Of a DNA stretch of 15,359 nucleotides, positions 7,298 through 15,140 are shown one piece after another. Position 1 is the first letter of the stretch. Every line of letters begins with the position of its first letter. Location: positions 1-15,359 of the forward strand of contig CAYYZY010000190.1 in assembly GCA_964475955.1 (NCBI GenBank), given 5' to 3'. Both the position numbers and the translations under genes were made by a program. The stretch comes from DATKZH01 sp964475955 (GTDB lineage Bacteria > Planctomycetota > Planctomycetia > Pirellulales > Thermoguttaceae). Under the pieces are notes generated by a model, which saw only the letters and a list, made by a program, of their open reading frames with translations, made no database searches and had not been told where the DNA came from.

Positions 7298-8638
7298 ATG
7301 CTGGAGGCGGTTGAAGTCTTCCACCGGGGCGTCGCCTGTCAGGACAAGAACGACCTCGACGCGGCCATCTCGGCCTTCACCGAAGCCATCGGGGTCGACC
7401 CGAAATACGCCGAGGCCTACTACAGCCGGGGCAACGCGTTCGAGTCGCTGGGGAAACACGACCGGGCCATCGCCGACTACGAGGCCGTGCTCCAGTTCAG
7501 CCCCAACGAACCGGCGGCCTACTACAACCGCGGCGTCGCGCTTGTGAAGAAGGGCGATCGCGATCGGGCCATCGCCGATTTCGACGAGGCGATCCGGCTC
7601 GATCCGAAATACGCCAAGGCCTACTACAACCGCGGCCTGGCCTACCAGAAAGCGGGCCGAAACGAGGCGGCGCTGGCCGATTTCAGCAAGGTCATCTCCC
7701 TGGAGCCCCAGGAGGTCGACGCGCACGTGGGCCGGGGGCTGGTCCACCAGCAGTTGGGCGACCACGACGCGGCCATCGCCGACTTCACCGAGGCGATCCG
7801 CATCCAGCCCGACTACGCGGAAGCCCACGGGAACCGCGGAAACGCCCTCGAGGCGAAGAAGGACTTCAAGGGTGCCGTCGCCGATTACGGTGAGGTGATC
7901 CGGCTTCAGCCCAACGACGCGAAGGCCTACTGCAACCGGGCGATCGCCCAGTTCCACCTGGGCCGGTTCCGCGAGGCCGTGGCCGACTATACCGAGGCCG
8001 TTCGCATCAAGCCCAAGGAGGCCCGGACCTACTACAGCCGCGGACTCGCCCACGCCAAGAGCGGTCAGATCGACCAGGCCGTGGCCGACTACACCGAAGT
8101 CCTCCGGCTGGAACCGAAGAACGTCGACGCCTACGTCGCCCGGGGACTCTCCCGCGCGGCCCAAGGCGACCACCAGGCCGCGGTCGAGGACTACACGGCC
8201 GCCATCGAGATCCACGCGAAGTGCGCCAAGGCCCACTACCATCGGGGCATCGCCCACGGCGCGCTGGGCCAGATGGACCGCGCCATCGCCGACTACACGG
8301 CGGTGATCGAATTGCACCCCAAGGACGCCCGGGCCTACTGCCACCGGGGAGTCGCCCGGACGCGCACCGGCAAGCTCGACGAGGCGCTGGTCGATTACGA
8401 TGAGTCGATCCGGCTCGATCCCCGATACGCCCACGCCTACTACAACCGGGGGCTGGTGCGCCGTGTCCGGGGCGATCTGGACGCCGCCATCGCCGACTTC
8501 ACCGAAACGGTGCGCCTCCAGCCGAAGAACGCCCGGGCGTACCACAACCGGGCGCTGGCCTACGAGAAGAAGGGCGAGAAGGCCAAGGCCGAGGCGGATC
8601 AGGCCACGGCCCGGCGCATGGCGAACAAGGAGGCGTAG
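7298..8638 (+). CDS. Tetratricopeptide repeat protein (13 TPRs)
   Basis: A 446-residue protein made almost wholly of 13 consecutive 34-residue TPR units, each built on the pattern A-Y-Y-N-R-G followed by G-(6)-AIADY/F-EAIRL-P. 13 x 34 is 442, so there is no room for a separate catalytic domain. No signal peptide or membrane span is present, so a cytoplasmic scaffold or protein-binding role is likely; the partner is unknown. The ATG at 7298 has AAGGAGTGA (7286-7294) with good spacing. The 58-base gap and shared direction suggest co-transcription with the GGDEF-like gene. The gene ends 16 bases from the stop of the convergent TIGR03009-like gene. The tail (about 435-446) is basic and alanine-rich. 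Confidence 0.92.
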   Translation: MLEAVEVFHRGVACQDKNDLDAAISAFTEAIGVDPKYAEAYYSRGNAFESLGKHDRAIADYEAVLQFSPNEPAAYYNRGVALVKKGDRDRAIADFDEAIRLDPKYAKAYYNRGLAYQKAGRNEAALADFSKVISLEPQEVDAHVGRGLVHQQLGDHDAAIADFTEAIRIQPDYAEAHGNRGNALEAKKDFKGAVADYGEVIRLQPNDAKAYCNRAIAQFHLGRFREAVADYTEAVRIKPKEARTYYSRGLAHAKSGQIDQAVADYTEVLRLEPKNVDAYVARGLSRAAQGDHQAAVEDYTAAIEIHAKCAKAHYHRGIAHGALGQMDRAIADYTAVIELHPKDARAYCHRGVARTRTGKLDEALVDYDESIRLDPRYAHAYYNRGLVRRVRGDLDAAIADFTETVRLQPKNARAYHNRALAYEKKGEKAKAEADQATARRMANKEA

Positions 8639-8654
8639 CCGACGGCCAAGGGGC

Positions 8655-9674
8655 CTATCGCGCGGAATCGGACGGCGCAGGGCGCTGCGCCTGGCTCGGC
8701 GCGGCCTCTTCCACGACCTTCTTCCAGCCGCGGGGCGTGGGGGCGTGCAGCCAGTTGTTCTCGAACACCTTGAGCGGGTCGAGCAGGTTGACGACGTTCA
8801 CCTTGGGGTCGTGGAACTGGTAGACGGTGCGCGCGGTTCCGTTGGGGAGCAGCGTCTCCAGGGCGAAGGGCTCCATGTCGCTGAGCGTCAGGATCAGGGT
8901 CGCCCGGCGGTAGTTCGCCGCGTCGCCCTGGCGCTTGGGATACGCCTCGAGCCACACCTGGTTGCTCTCGCGATCCAGCGTCTCCACGCGCAGGAAGTAC
9001 CGGTCCTTGAGCTCCTCCGCACTGGACCCGAACAGGAACGGCAGCGGGCTGTCGGCGATCGCCTTGCCGTACATTTCGGGCGGCAGTTGGTGCTCGACGA
9101 GCTGTTTCTGCTGGAAGTCGTACTCGAACACCGACTTGCCGTTACAGATCCAGTGCTCGGCGCGCTGCCCCTTGACGAAACGGCCGCCCTTGGCCTCGCC
9201 GCCGCTCCACTGGAAATCGACGATCTCGCCGTCGACGCGGATCATGCCCTTGTCGGGCGCGGCGTAGCGGATCTCGCCGCGGACCACGTGCATGGGCTGG
9301 TCGGTCCGCCAGGTGGGGTCCCAGTCGAACCGCGTGAAGTCGCATTCGAACGTCTTCACCTCGGAGCCCGTCTCCTCCCACCGCTCGAGCACCCAGTCGA
9401 GCCGGGCCTGCTCCTGCGGCGTCAAGACGAACGGCGCCGCGGCCGGGTTGCGCCGGACCAGTTTCGGATCGCGGGGGGCGACGGCCTCGGGCGACGCGCC
9501 CCGCTCGGAGTGCGACGCGGAACGCACCGGCGCGCCCGCCTGTTGCGAGGGCCCGGCGGCAGGGTACCGGCCCTGGGCCGCCTGTCCCTTGGGGGCTTGG
9601 GCCGCGGCCGGTCCGATCGTCACGAGAAGCACGAAAAGACCGAGGACGGTGAACAACCCGATCCGTGTCGTCAT
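8655..9674 (-). CDS. Exported TIGR03009-like (LolA-fold) protein
   Basis: A 339-residue protein with a clear signal peptide: basic start MTTR, hydrophobic core IGLFTVLGLFVLLVTIG and probable cleavage near PAAAQA (about residue 27). A Pro/Ala/Gln-rich low-complexity region (28-80) follows. The folded domain (about 84-322) has the features of the planctomycete-restricted TIGR03009 domain, related in shape to LolA/LppX: a helix DWVLERWEETGSEVKTFECDF, then alternating strands such as PMHVVRGEIRYAAPDKG (127-143), WICNGKSVFEYDF (175-187) and PLPFLFGSSAEELKDRYFLR (210-229). By analogy it could bind lipid or a hydrophobic ligand in the periplasm; this is inference. The ATG at 9674 is supported by GGGGAGGAG just upstream on the minus strand. 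The longer frame from 9758 adds unrelated basic residues before the signal peptide. Confidence 0.85.
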   Translation of the reverse strand: MTTRIGLFTVLGLFVLLVTIGPAAAQAPKGQAAQGRYPAAGPSQQAGAPVRSASHSERGASPEAVAPRDPKLVRRNPAAAPFVLTPQEQARLDWVLERWEETGSEVKTFECDFTRFDWDPTWRTDQPMHVVRGEIRYAAPDKGMIRVDGEIVDFQWSGGEAKGGRFVKGQRAEHWICNGKSVFEYDFQQKQLVEHQLPPEMYGKAIADSPLPFLFGSSAEELKDRYFLRVETLDRESNQVWLEAYPKRQGDAANYRRATLILTLSDMEPFALETLLPNGTARTVYQFHDPKVNVVNLLDPLKVFENNWLHAPTPRGWKKVVEEAAPSQAQRPAPSDSAR

Positions 9675-9932
9675 GAATATCTCCTCCCCTGGCTCGCAAC
9701 AGGCTCGTGGCAGTCGGCGTTGCCGGGCGGGTCGCCCGGTGCTCCGACCCGCGATCAACGGCCGCGTCGGGGCGAGATTCTAACACGAACCGCGCTGCCG
9801 CCCTAGCGCGATTCGGTCGGCCCCCTGGGGGCGCGAGTCGATCGCGCCCGACTCCTCTTGACCCGGCCGTGCCGGTTGTGCGACGATTCGGCCCGCGCGG
9901 CACAAGCCGTCGTGACGACGCCGAAAGACCCT

Positions 9933-9979
9933 CGTGACGACGCTTTGCGTCGTCACGCGCGGGCGGACGCTTCGCGTCC
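9933..9979. repeat. Two adjacent hairpins with 3-base loops
   Basis: CGTGACGACGC at 9933-9943 pairs perfectly with GCGTCGTCACG at 9947-9957 around TTT. Seven bases later GGACGC at 9965-9970 pairs with GCGTCC at 9974-9979 around TTC. Both share the GACGC-TTY-GCGTC core, suggesting one short palindromic motif in two lengths. They may be RNA hairpins in a leader, or REP-like DNA elements. Confidence 0.75.
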
Positions 9980-10038
9980 ATCGATCGTCGTAACTCATTG
10001 AACCACAACCACTTAGTCGCGGCCGAAGGACTGCGTTT

Positions 10039-10070
10039 CGTAGCAGGCACACGGCGTGTGGGCTGCTACG
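10039..10070. repeat. Extragenic palindrome, GTAGCAGGCACAC family
   Basis: CGTAGCAG (10039-10046) pairs with CTGCTACG (10063-10070), and inside it CACAC (10048-10052) pairs with GTGTG (10056-10060) around GGC. Small unpaired bulges lie at 10047 and 10061-10062. It closely resembles a palindrome I recall as frequent between planctomycete genes. It ends 55 bases before the glycosyltransferase start. Confidence 0.78.
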
Positions 10071-10125
10071 CTCCAGACGTGGGGCAGTTCCTCGGCCGCT
10101 CGTTGCCTTGTCGCAAGGGCGGAGC

Positions 10126-11286
10126 ATGGCGGTGAAGATCGCGCTGGTGCACGACTGGCTGACGGGGATGCGGGGCGGCGAGAAGTGCCTGGAGGTGCTC
10201 TGCCGCCGGTTCCCCGACGCCCGGCTCTTCACGCTCCTGCACGTCGCCGGGAGCACCTCGCCGGCGATCGAGCGCATGGAGATCACCACCAGCTTCCTCC
10301 AGCGCCTGCCCGGCGTGGGCCGACATTACCGCTACCTCCTGCCCGCGATGCCCGCAGCCGTGCGAACGCTGAACGTCCCGGACGACGTCGACCTCGTGGT
10401 CAGCTTCAGCCACGCGGTGGCCAAGAGCGTGCAGCCGCCGCCGGGCGTGCCGCACGTGTGCTACTGCTTTACCCCGATGCGGTACGCGTGGCACCGGCGC
10501 GACGACTACTTCGTCGCCTCGGGCCGGCTGCCTGGCACGCCGTGGGGCTGGGCGCGCAACCTGCTGCTCGACTGGATCCGCGGCTGGGACCGGTCGACGA
10601 GCGATCGGGTGACGCACTTCGTGGCCATCAGCCGGACGGTCGCCCGGCGGATCGCCGAGTGCTACGGTCGGCCGAGCCGCGTGATCTATCCGCCGGTCGA
10701 CACGCGCTTCTACACGCCGGCCGCCCGTCGCAGCGAGGAGCCGTACTACGTGTGCGTCTCCGCGCTGGTGCCGTACAAGCGGATCGACCTGGCGGTCGAG
10801 GCGTGCAACCGTCTCCGGCGGCGGCTCGTGGTGATCGGCTCGGGGCCGGAGGCGCGGCGTCTCGGGCGGCTGGCGGGCCCGGCCGTCACGCTCGCCGGCT
10901 GGCGCGCCGACGAGGAAATCCGCGAGCACTTGCGCCGGGCCCGGGCCCTGCTGTTCCCGGCGAACGAGGATTTCGGCATCGTGCCGCTCGAGGCCCAGGC
11001 CTGCGGGACGCCGGTCGTGGCGTACGGCCAGGGCGGGGCGACGGAGACGGTGCTTCCGGCCGACGCGGCCGGCGAGGGCACCGGGCTGTTTTTCGACGAA
11101 CAAACGCCCGAGAGCCTCGCCGAAGCGATCGCCCGCCTTGAATCGCATCCCGAACGGTTCCGCCCCGAGTTCGCCCGTCGGCAGGCGGAGCGATTCGCTA
11201 CCGACCGATTCGAGCGCGAGCTGGTCGGCTACCTGGAGCAGGTGGCCGGCGCGGCGGGCGCGGGCACTACGCGAACGGCGGCGTAG
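10126..11286 (+). CDS. GT4-family glycosyltransferase
   Basis: A 386-residue GT-B glycosyltransferase that probably moves a sugar from a nucleotide-sugar to a lipid-linked or polysaccharide acceptor at the inner face of the membrane. The N-terminal domain opens with KIALVHDWLTGMRGGEKCLE (4-23), whose GGxE-type loop binds the acceptor side, and contains VCYCFTPMRYAW at 111-122. The C-terminal Glycos_transf_1 domain has YVCVSALVPYKRIDLAVEA (208-226), VVIGSGPE (235-242) and the retaining EX7E motif E281-DFGIVPL-E289, followed by ACGTPVVAYGQGG (292-304). This opening is typical of WbaZ/mannosyltransferase-like GT4 enzymes, but the sugar cannot be assigned. The ATG at 10126 is preferred to a TTG at 10108 because it starts directly at MAVKIALVHDW; AAGGGCGGAG precedes it. 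No partner polysaccharide gene is adjacent. Confidence 0.9.
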   Translation: MAVKIALVHDWLTGMRGGEKCLEVLCRRFPDARLFTLLHVAGSTSPAIERMEITTSFLQRLPGVGRHYRYLLPAMPAAVRTLNVPDDVDLVVSFSHAVAKSVQPPPGVPHVCYCFTPMRYAWHRRDDYFVASGRLPGTPWGWARNLLLDWIRGWDRSTSDRVTHFVAISRTVARRIAECYGRPSRVIYPPVDTRFYTPAARRSEEPYYVCVSALVPYKRIDLAVEACNRLRRRLVVIGSGPEARRLGRLAGPAVTLAGWRADEEIREHLRRARALLFPANEDFGIVPLEAQACGTPVVAYGQGGATETVLPADAAGEGTGLFFDEQTPESLAEAIARLESHPERFRPEFARRQAERFATDRFERELVGYLEQVAGAAGAGTTRTAA

Positions 11287-11329
11287 GGGCATTTGGCTTG
11301 TGAGTGCAAGGCGCGACGTACCGGGGTGA

Positions 11330-11424
<95 letters not shown>

Positions 11425-11496
11425 GCGACTCGATCCCAGGCATCCCCTCGAGACCCGATGAATCGGGTCAGTACGAGCCCGTCGCAATGGCCCGCG

Positions 11497-14289
11497 CTAC
11501 CGGGCGCCGAGGGCCGCTTTGGCGTCGGCGTCGGTGGGGCGGTATGCGGGGTCTTCGGCCAGGCAGAGGCAGTCGAGCCGCGGGTTGCCTGCCTTTGTGC
11601 CGTTGCCTTCGCGCGGGTAGATGCGGAAGACGAACTCGCCCGGCTCCAGGGAGAACGTGATGGGCGTTCCTGGCGGCAAGGTGGTGACGCCGCCGCCGCG
11701 CCCGGTCCAGTGCCACGCCTTCTCGTTCACGCCGCAATTGCCCAGCACCTGGGCGCCGGTGAGCGTCGGCTCTTCGTCGGGGCGCACCAGGCCGAACGAC
11801 ATGTCGCCCCCGGTCGGGTAGCGCACGCGCGCCCAGAGGGTCCACCGGGCCTCGCGCGGGATCGGCACGCGGTACTCGCAGTAGCAGGGCGTGGCGCCGG
11901 AACGGTCGATCGGGCCGGGCGAGAGGACCACGTCGCCCAGCGCCCCGGGCTCCTCGACGCCGGCCTCCTTACCCGTGGTCATCGCGCCGACGCGGTCCCG
12001 GTAGTCCTCCGCCTGGAGCCAGATCACCACCGGCTTGCGGAGCTCGAGGGTCGCGGTCGAGAGGAGTTCGCTGACCGCGTCGGTCGACTTGCCGGCGAAG
12101 TGGAGCAGGAGCCGACGATGGTCGACGGGGACGTCCGAGCGCCCGTCGCGGGTCTCGACGGGGACGGCCGCGCCGTCGACGTCGAACGCGCGCAGGCCGT
12201 CGGCCTCCACGTGCAGCTTCCCGTCCTTGCCCAGGTAGTGCCAGAGCGTCGCGATCGCGCCGTCCCCCCAGGAGCCGACGAACGAGCGCACGTCGTGCGT
12301 GCCGGCCACCTCGGCCATCTCCTGCACCTCGACGAACGTGGGCCGCTCGCCCTCGCCCGTGAGCGTTTCGGGCAGCATCACGAAGTCCTGGCCCGGCTCC
12401 TTGAGGCGCTGGCAGGTGGCCGCGGGCGCGCGGCCGGCCAGGCGCGTCTGTTCGTAGGCGCGCACGAGCGTGAGGAGATCGGGCGTGAGCGGGTGGGCTT
12501 CCATGCGGCGGAAGCTCGTCTGGAGCGAGATCGGCGCGTTGTAGGCCATCGACTTGCAGAGCAGGTACTCGATCTCGTCGAACTGGAGCCCGTCGTAGTT
12601 GCCGCTTTTCGGCCCGATGCCGAACCAGCCGAGCTCGGCCGGCATCATCTCCTCCTCGGCCCGGACCACGCGCTGGACGGTTCGATCGATATGGTCCTTG
12701 CAGGTGGGCCAGTCGCGGATCGTCCCGCCCGCGTTGATGTAGGCCAGGTACGTGCCCGGGTACTGGTCGATCGTGCCGTAGCGCGTGAACGAGTGCCACA
12801 GCCCGTGCGTGCGCCCGCCGCCCATGTGGATCACGGGGCGTTTCTCGAATTTGCGCATGGGGACGGCGTGGGCGTTCGAGCTGAAGTAGTGGAAGCGGCG
12901 GCGGTCGACGTCCTCGCTGCCGTCGAAGTAGACCATGTCGAAGTCGCAGTAGTTGAACACGTGGGCCAGGCGCGAGGTGGTCTCCTGGAACAGGGGCGCC
13001 TCCTGGTCGAGGATGTAGCCGTTGATGCAGCCGTCGACGCCGTAGTGGCGCCCCTCGGTTCCCGCGGCGTGGCCGGACGCGTTCGTGCCCCAGGCGCCCC
13101 GCTCGCAGCCGAGGAACGTGTTCCACTCGCCCTCCGGCCCGATCGACTCGTAGCGCACGATCTCGTCGTCGAGGATCACTTCCTGGTGCTTCGACACGTG
13201 CCCCTCCCAGACCTTGCGCTTGCAGACCGGGCTCCCCGGCCACTGGCTCAGATCGTCCTCCATGCGGATCGACGCGGCCTCGGCGTCGACGTCGGCCGCC
13301 AGCCGGGCGGTCATGTCGACCCAGAAACCGCGGCTGGGGACCGGCGTGACGTACGCGTCGGTCTTCGACACCTTCGAGGCGAACGTGTGCATCCCCACCA
13401 GGATGCCGTTCTCGTGGAGCCGGGCGACCGTGCGGCGGAGGCTTTCGACGCCGTCCGGGTAGCGGCTCTCGTGGAACGTGAAGTGGCCGACCGTTTTGCA
13501 CCACGCGCCCGAGCTGAGCATCACCTGGCGAAAACCGGCGCGACGGCAGTAGTCGACCACCCGGTCGACCTCGTCTTCGGCGAAGCTCAGGAACCAGTAC
13601 GACTGCCTAGCGATGGGGAGCTTCCTCGACGGCACGCCGTGGGGATCGGCGTTTCGCACCAGGTCGTACGCTTCGGCGAGTCGGCGGAGGATCGGTTCCA
13701 CCTCGGCGGTGGGCGCGGCGACTAGGGCGGCGGCGGCCCCTTCCAGCTTGGGGTCGGGGAAGTCCTGCGTGGTCGCCTGCAACAGGCGGTGGCCGCTCGA
13801 CCGGCTCTGCGTGCCCCGCGTTTGCAGGTTGGCGCCGCGCAGGCAGACGGCGTAGTCGTCGTTCCAGGCGGCGTTCATGCGCGAGCCGCCCCGCTCGGTG
13901 ATCGTCACGCCGACGCGTACGAGCGTCGCGTGGCTGGGGCGCGGGCCGGCGACCTCGACCAGCCAGAGGGTGATCCAGTCGTCGGCCGTTTCCACGGCGT
14001 AGACCAGTTGCGTGTCGCACCCGGCGAAGCCGACGACGAGGCGCTCGCCGTCGAGCGAGGCCCGGTCGGCGACGCGGGTTATCCCCTCCACCCGTACGGC
14101 GGCCATCGCGACCGCCTCTTCGGCGGCGCAGTAGTCGTTGCCGGAAGCCTTGTCGACGAGCGACCGCCACACGGCGTCGTCGCCCAGCACCGCGCGAAAC
14201 CGGCCGTTTTCCAGGGCGATCTCCGCGCCCGAAGCGCGCCAACAAGGGATCAGGGCCAGCACGACGACGGTCGAGCACAGCTTGCGCAT
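11497..14289 (-). CDS. Exported glycoside-hydrolase-like protein, family not assigned
   Basis: A 930-residue exported protein. The signal peptide is MRKLCSTVVVLALIPCWRASGA with cleavage near A22. Residues 23-200 look like a beta-sandwich (EIALENGRFRAVL onward) of the kind that precedes clan GH-D-like barrels. Residues about 225-620 look like a TIM barrel: YWFLSFAEDEVDRVVDYCRR, then FHESRYPDGVESLRRTVARL and NGILVGMHTFASK, and the strand-end motif DMVYFDGSED with D456, E459 and D460, one of which is a plausible catalytic acid. LQFDEIEYLLCKSMAYNAP (568-586) is a later barrel element. Residues about 755-915 resemble a carbohydrate-binding jelly roll (RWTLWARVRYPTGGDMSFGL). The substrate is unknown, with a complex polysaccharide most likely. 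The ATG at 14289 has GGGGAG at a good distance; the longer frame from 14352 runs through an intergenic repeat. GH36-like enzymes and non-catalytic barrels are alternatives. Confidence 0.78.
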   Translation of the reverse strand: MRKLCSTVVVLALIPCWRASGAEIALENGRFRAVLGDDAVWRSLVDKASGNDYCAAEEAVAMAAVRVEGITRVADRASLDGERLVVGFAGCDTQLVYAVETADDWITLWLVEVAGPRPSHATLVRVGVTITERGGSRMNAAWNDDYAVCLRGANLQTRGTQSRSSGHRLLQATTQDFPDPKLEGAAAALVAAPTAEVEPILRRLAEAYDLVRNADPHGVPSRKLPIARQSYWFLSFAEDEVDRVVDYCRRAGFRQVMLSSGAWCKTVGHFTFHESRYPDGVESLRRTVARLHENGILVGMHTFASKVSKTDAYVTPVPSRGFWVDMTARLAADVDAEAASIRMEDDLSQWPGSPVCKRKVWEGHVSKHQEVILDDEIVRYESIGPEGEWNTFLGCERGAWGTNASGHAAGTEGRHYGVDGCINGYILDQEAPLFQETTSRLAHVFNYCDFDMVYFDGSEDVDRRRFHYFSSNAHAVPMRKFEKRPVIHMGGGRTHGLWHSFTRYGTIDQYPGTYLAYINAGGTIRDWPTCKDHIDRTVQRVVRAEEEMMPAELGWFGIGPKSGNYDGLQFDEIEYLLCKSMAYNAPISLQTSFRRMEAHPLTPDLLTLVRAYEQTRLAGRAPAATCQRLKEPGQDFVMLPETLTGEGERPTFVEVQEMAEVAGTHDVRSFVGSWGDGAIATLWHYLGKDGKLHVEADGLRAFDVDGAAVPVETRDGRSDVPVDHRRLLLHFAGKSTDAVSELLSTATLELRKPVVIWLQAEDYRDRVGAMTTGKEAGVEEPGALGDVVLSPGPIDRSGATPCYCEYRVPIPREARWTLWARVRYPTGGDMSFGLVRPDEEPTLTGAQVLGNCGVNEKAWHWTGRGGGVTTLPPGTPITFSLEPGEFVFRIYPREGNGTKAGNPRLDCLCLAEDPAYRPTDADAKAALGAR

Positions 14290-14321
14290 GGTTGTCTCCC
14301 CGCGTTCGATGAAGGATCGTT

Positions 14322-14348
14322 GAGAATGGGGTCGGGTCTCGTTTTGTC
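14322..14348. repeat. Single-arm copy of the 5631-5716 repeat family
   Basis: The 27 bases match the left arm at 5631-5657 at 25 positions, differing at arm positions 3 and 20 (both A to G). Unlike the first locus there is no opposite arm; instead CCACGC (14349-14354) and GCGTGG (14371-14376) form a small unrelated stem. It lies 33 bases upstream of the glycosidase-like start on the minus strand, so it falls in that gene's promoter or leader region. Confidence 0.85.
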
Positions 14349-15140
14349 CCACGCATTGTCATCCGCTCACGCGTGGCGGGCAAGCGAACGAGGGCGGCTG
14401 GCTCGATGGATGCGTCTTCCGGCCTGATTGCCCGGCCGGCTACCGGCGCGGCCAATTCTCGGCTTTGACGCTCGGACGAGGCGTGGCGCATCATGAGGGG
14501 ATTGTGGGAAGGTATGCGCGCAGGTGCGCGCGGCGGCAGGAGCTAGGGGGGAGCAAGACCTTCCCGAGGAGGGGAGCCGATGGGCGGCCACGGTCGAGGA
14601 TCGGATCGCGTTGCGGGCCAACGGGCGCCCGGGAGAGGGGGGTTTGTGGAAAAATGCGAGATCGTTGACCAAACCGAGAGGACCGCCGGGGGGGGTGTCG
14701 TGGAAAAACGCGAGACGGTTGACCAAACAAGGACGGTCGGGGGGGCCATCGTGGAAAAACGCGAGATCGTTGACCAAAACGAGAGGACCGGCGAGGGGCC
14801 ATCGTGGGAAGCTGGGCAAATCGAAGGGCGACGTCTCACAGCTTCCGGATGGGCGGCGAAAAATGACGCTGCGGACGCTGGCCGACGTCCCCACCCTGCC
14901 GGGGCGCGCGGCGGAGCTGCACGCACTTGCGCGCGACGCCTCGCGCGCATCAGGCGGGGCGCCTCACTACCCGCGCCGGTGCGACCTGCCGGTCTTCAGG
15001 GGTGCCCCGCCTTCCTTCCCGACCACTCCCCAAGGGGATACAATGGCAGGTTTGTCGGCCGGTCGACGGCCCGGGACCGCGGGGCCGACGCCTTCTCAGG
15101 GCCGCCTGGTACGCCCGCCTAACCGTTTGAGGTGTTGCCG
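14349..15140. other. Divergent spacer before ribE
   Basis: About 790 bases without a convincing gene lie between the repeat arm and ribE. Open frames on both strands cross it, notably plus 14580-15122 and minus 14367-14894, but outside the direct repeat their translations are Arg/Ala/Gly-rich with no recognisable domain. The main content is the three-copy direct repeat at 14646-14803. The last 100 bases should hold the ribE promoter. I looked for and did not see the conserved blocks of an FMN riboswitch. Confidence 0.5.
14646..14803. repeat. Three-copy direct repeat, about 53 bases per unit
   Basis: Units start at 14646, 14700 and 14751 (spacings 54 and 51), and a decayed fourth start, GTGGGAAGCTGGGCAAA, is at 14804. 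Each unit opens GTGGAAAAAYGCGAGA, continues NNGTTGACCAAA and ends in a G-rich tract before the next GTGG. TTGACC recurs at 14665, 14719 and 14770. The first two spacings are multiples of three, so both strands stay open through the array: plus-strand units read VEKREIVDQ, minus-strand units read LVNDLAFFHD. The spacing from copy 3 to the decayed copy is 53, which breaks frame and argues weakly against a selected protein repeat. Confidence 0.85.

Larger units (their letters stand above)
9675..10125. other. Divergent 451-base spacer with palindromes
   Basis: No gene is seen between the start of the TIGR03009-like gene and the glycosyltransferase start. The spacer holds the hairpins at 9933-9957 and 9965-9979 and the palindrome at 10039-10070, all listed separately. 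CGTGACGACG at 9911-9920 is an extra unpaired copy of the hairpin arm. The stretch 9985-10020 is relatively AT-rich (ACTCATTGAACCACAACCAC) and could hold promoter elements, but I see no clear -35/-10 pair. Confidence 0.5.

Noticed and set aside
7067..8545. 492-residue minus-strand frame with apparent repeats opposite the TPR gene
   Set aside because: Its periodicity is simply the complement of the 102-base TPR repeat.
14646..14803. CRISPR array
   Set aside because: There are only three units, similarity extends over most of each unit with no unique spacers of constant length, and no cas genes are nearby.
14367..15122. Open frames on both strands through the direct repeat (VEKREIVDQ or LVNDLAFFHD units)
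   Set aside because: Only the repeat gives regular peptides, the flanks look non-coding, no good ribosome binding site stands out, and the third-to-fourth spacing (53) breaks the frame. Kept as a DNA repeat, not a gene.
14900..15140. FMN riboswitch upstream of ribE
   Set aside because: I looked for the conserved RFN blocks by eye and did not find them; a covariance-model search would settle it.
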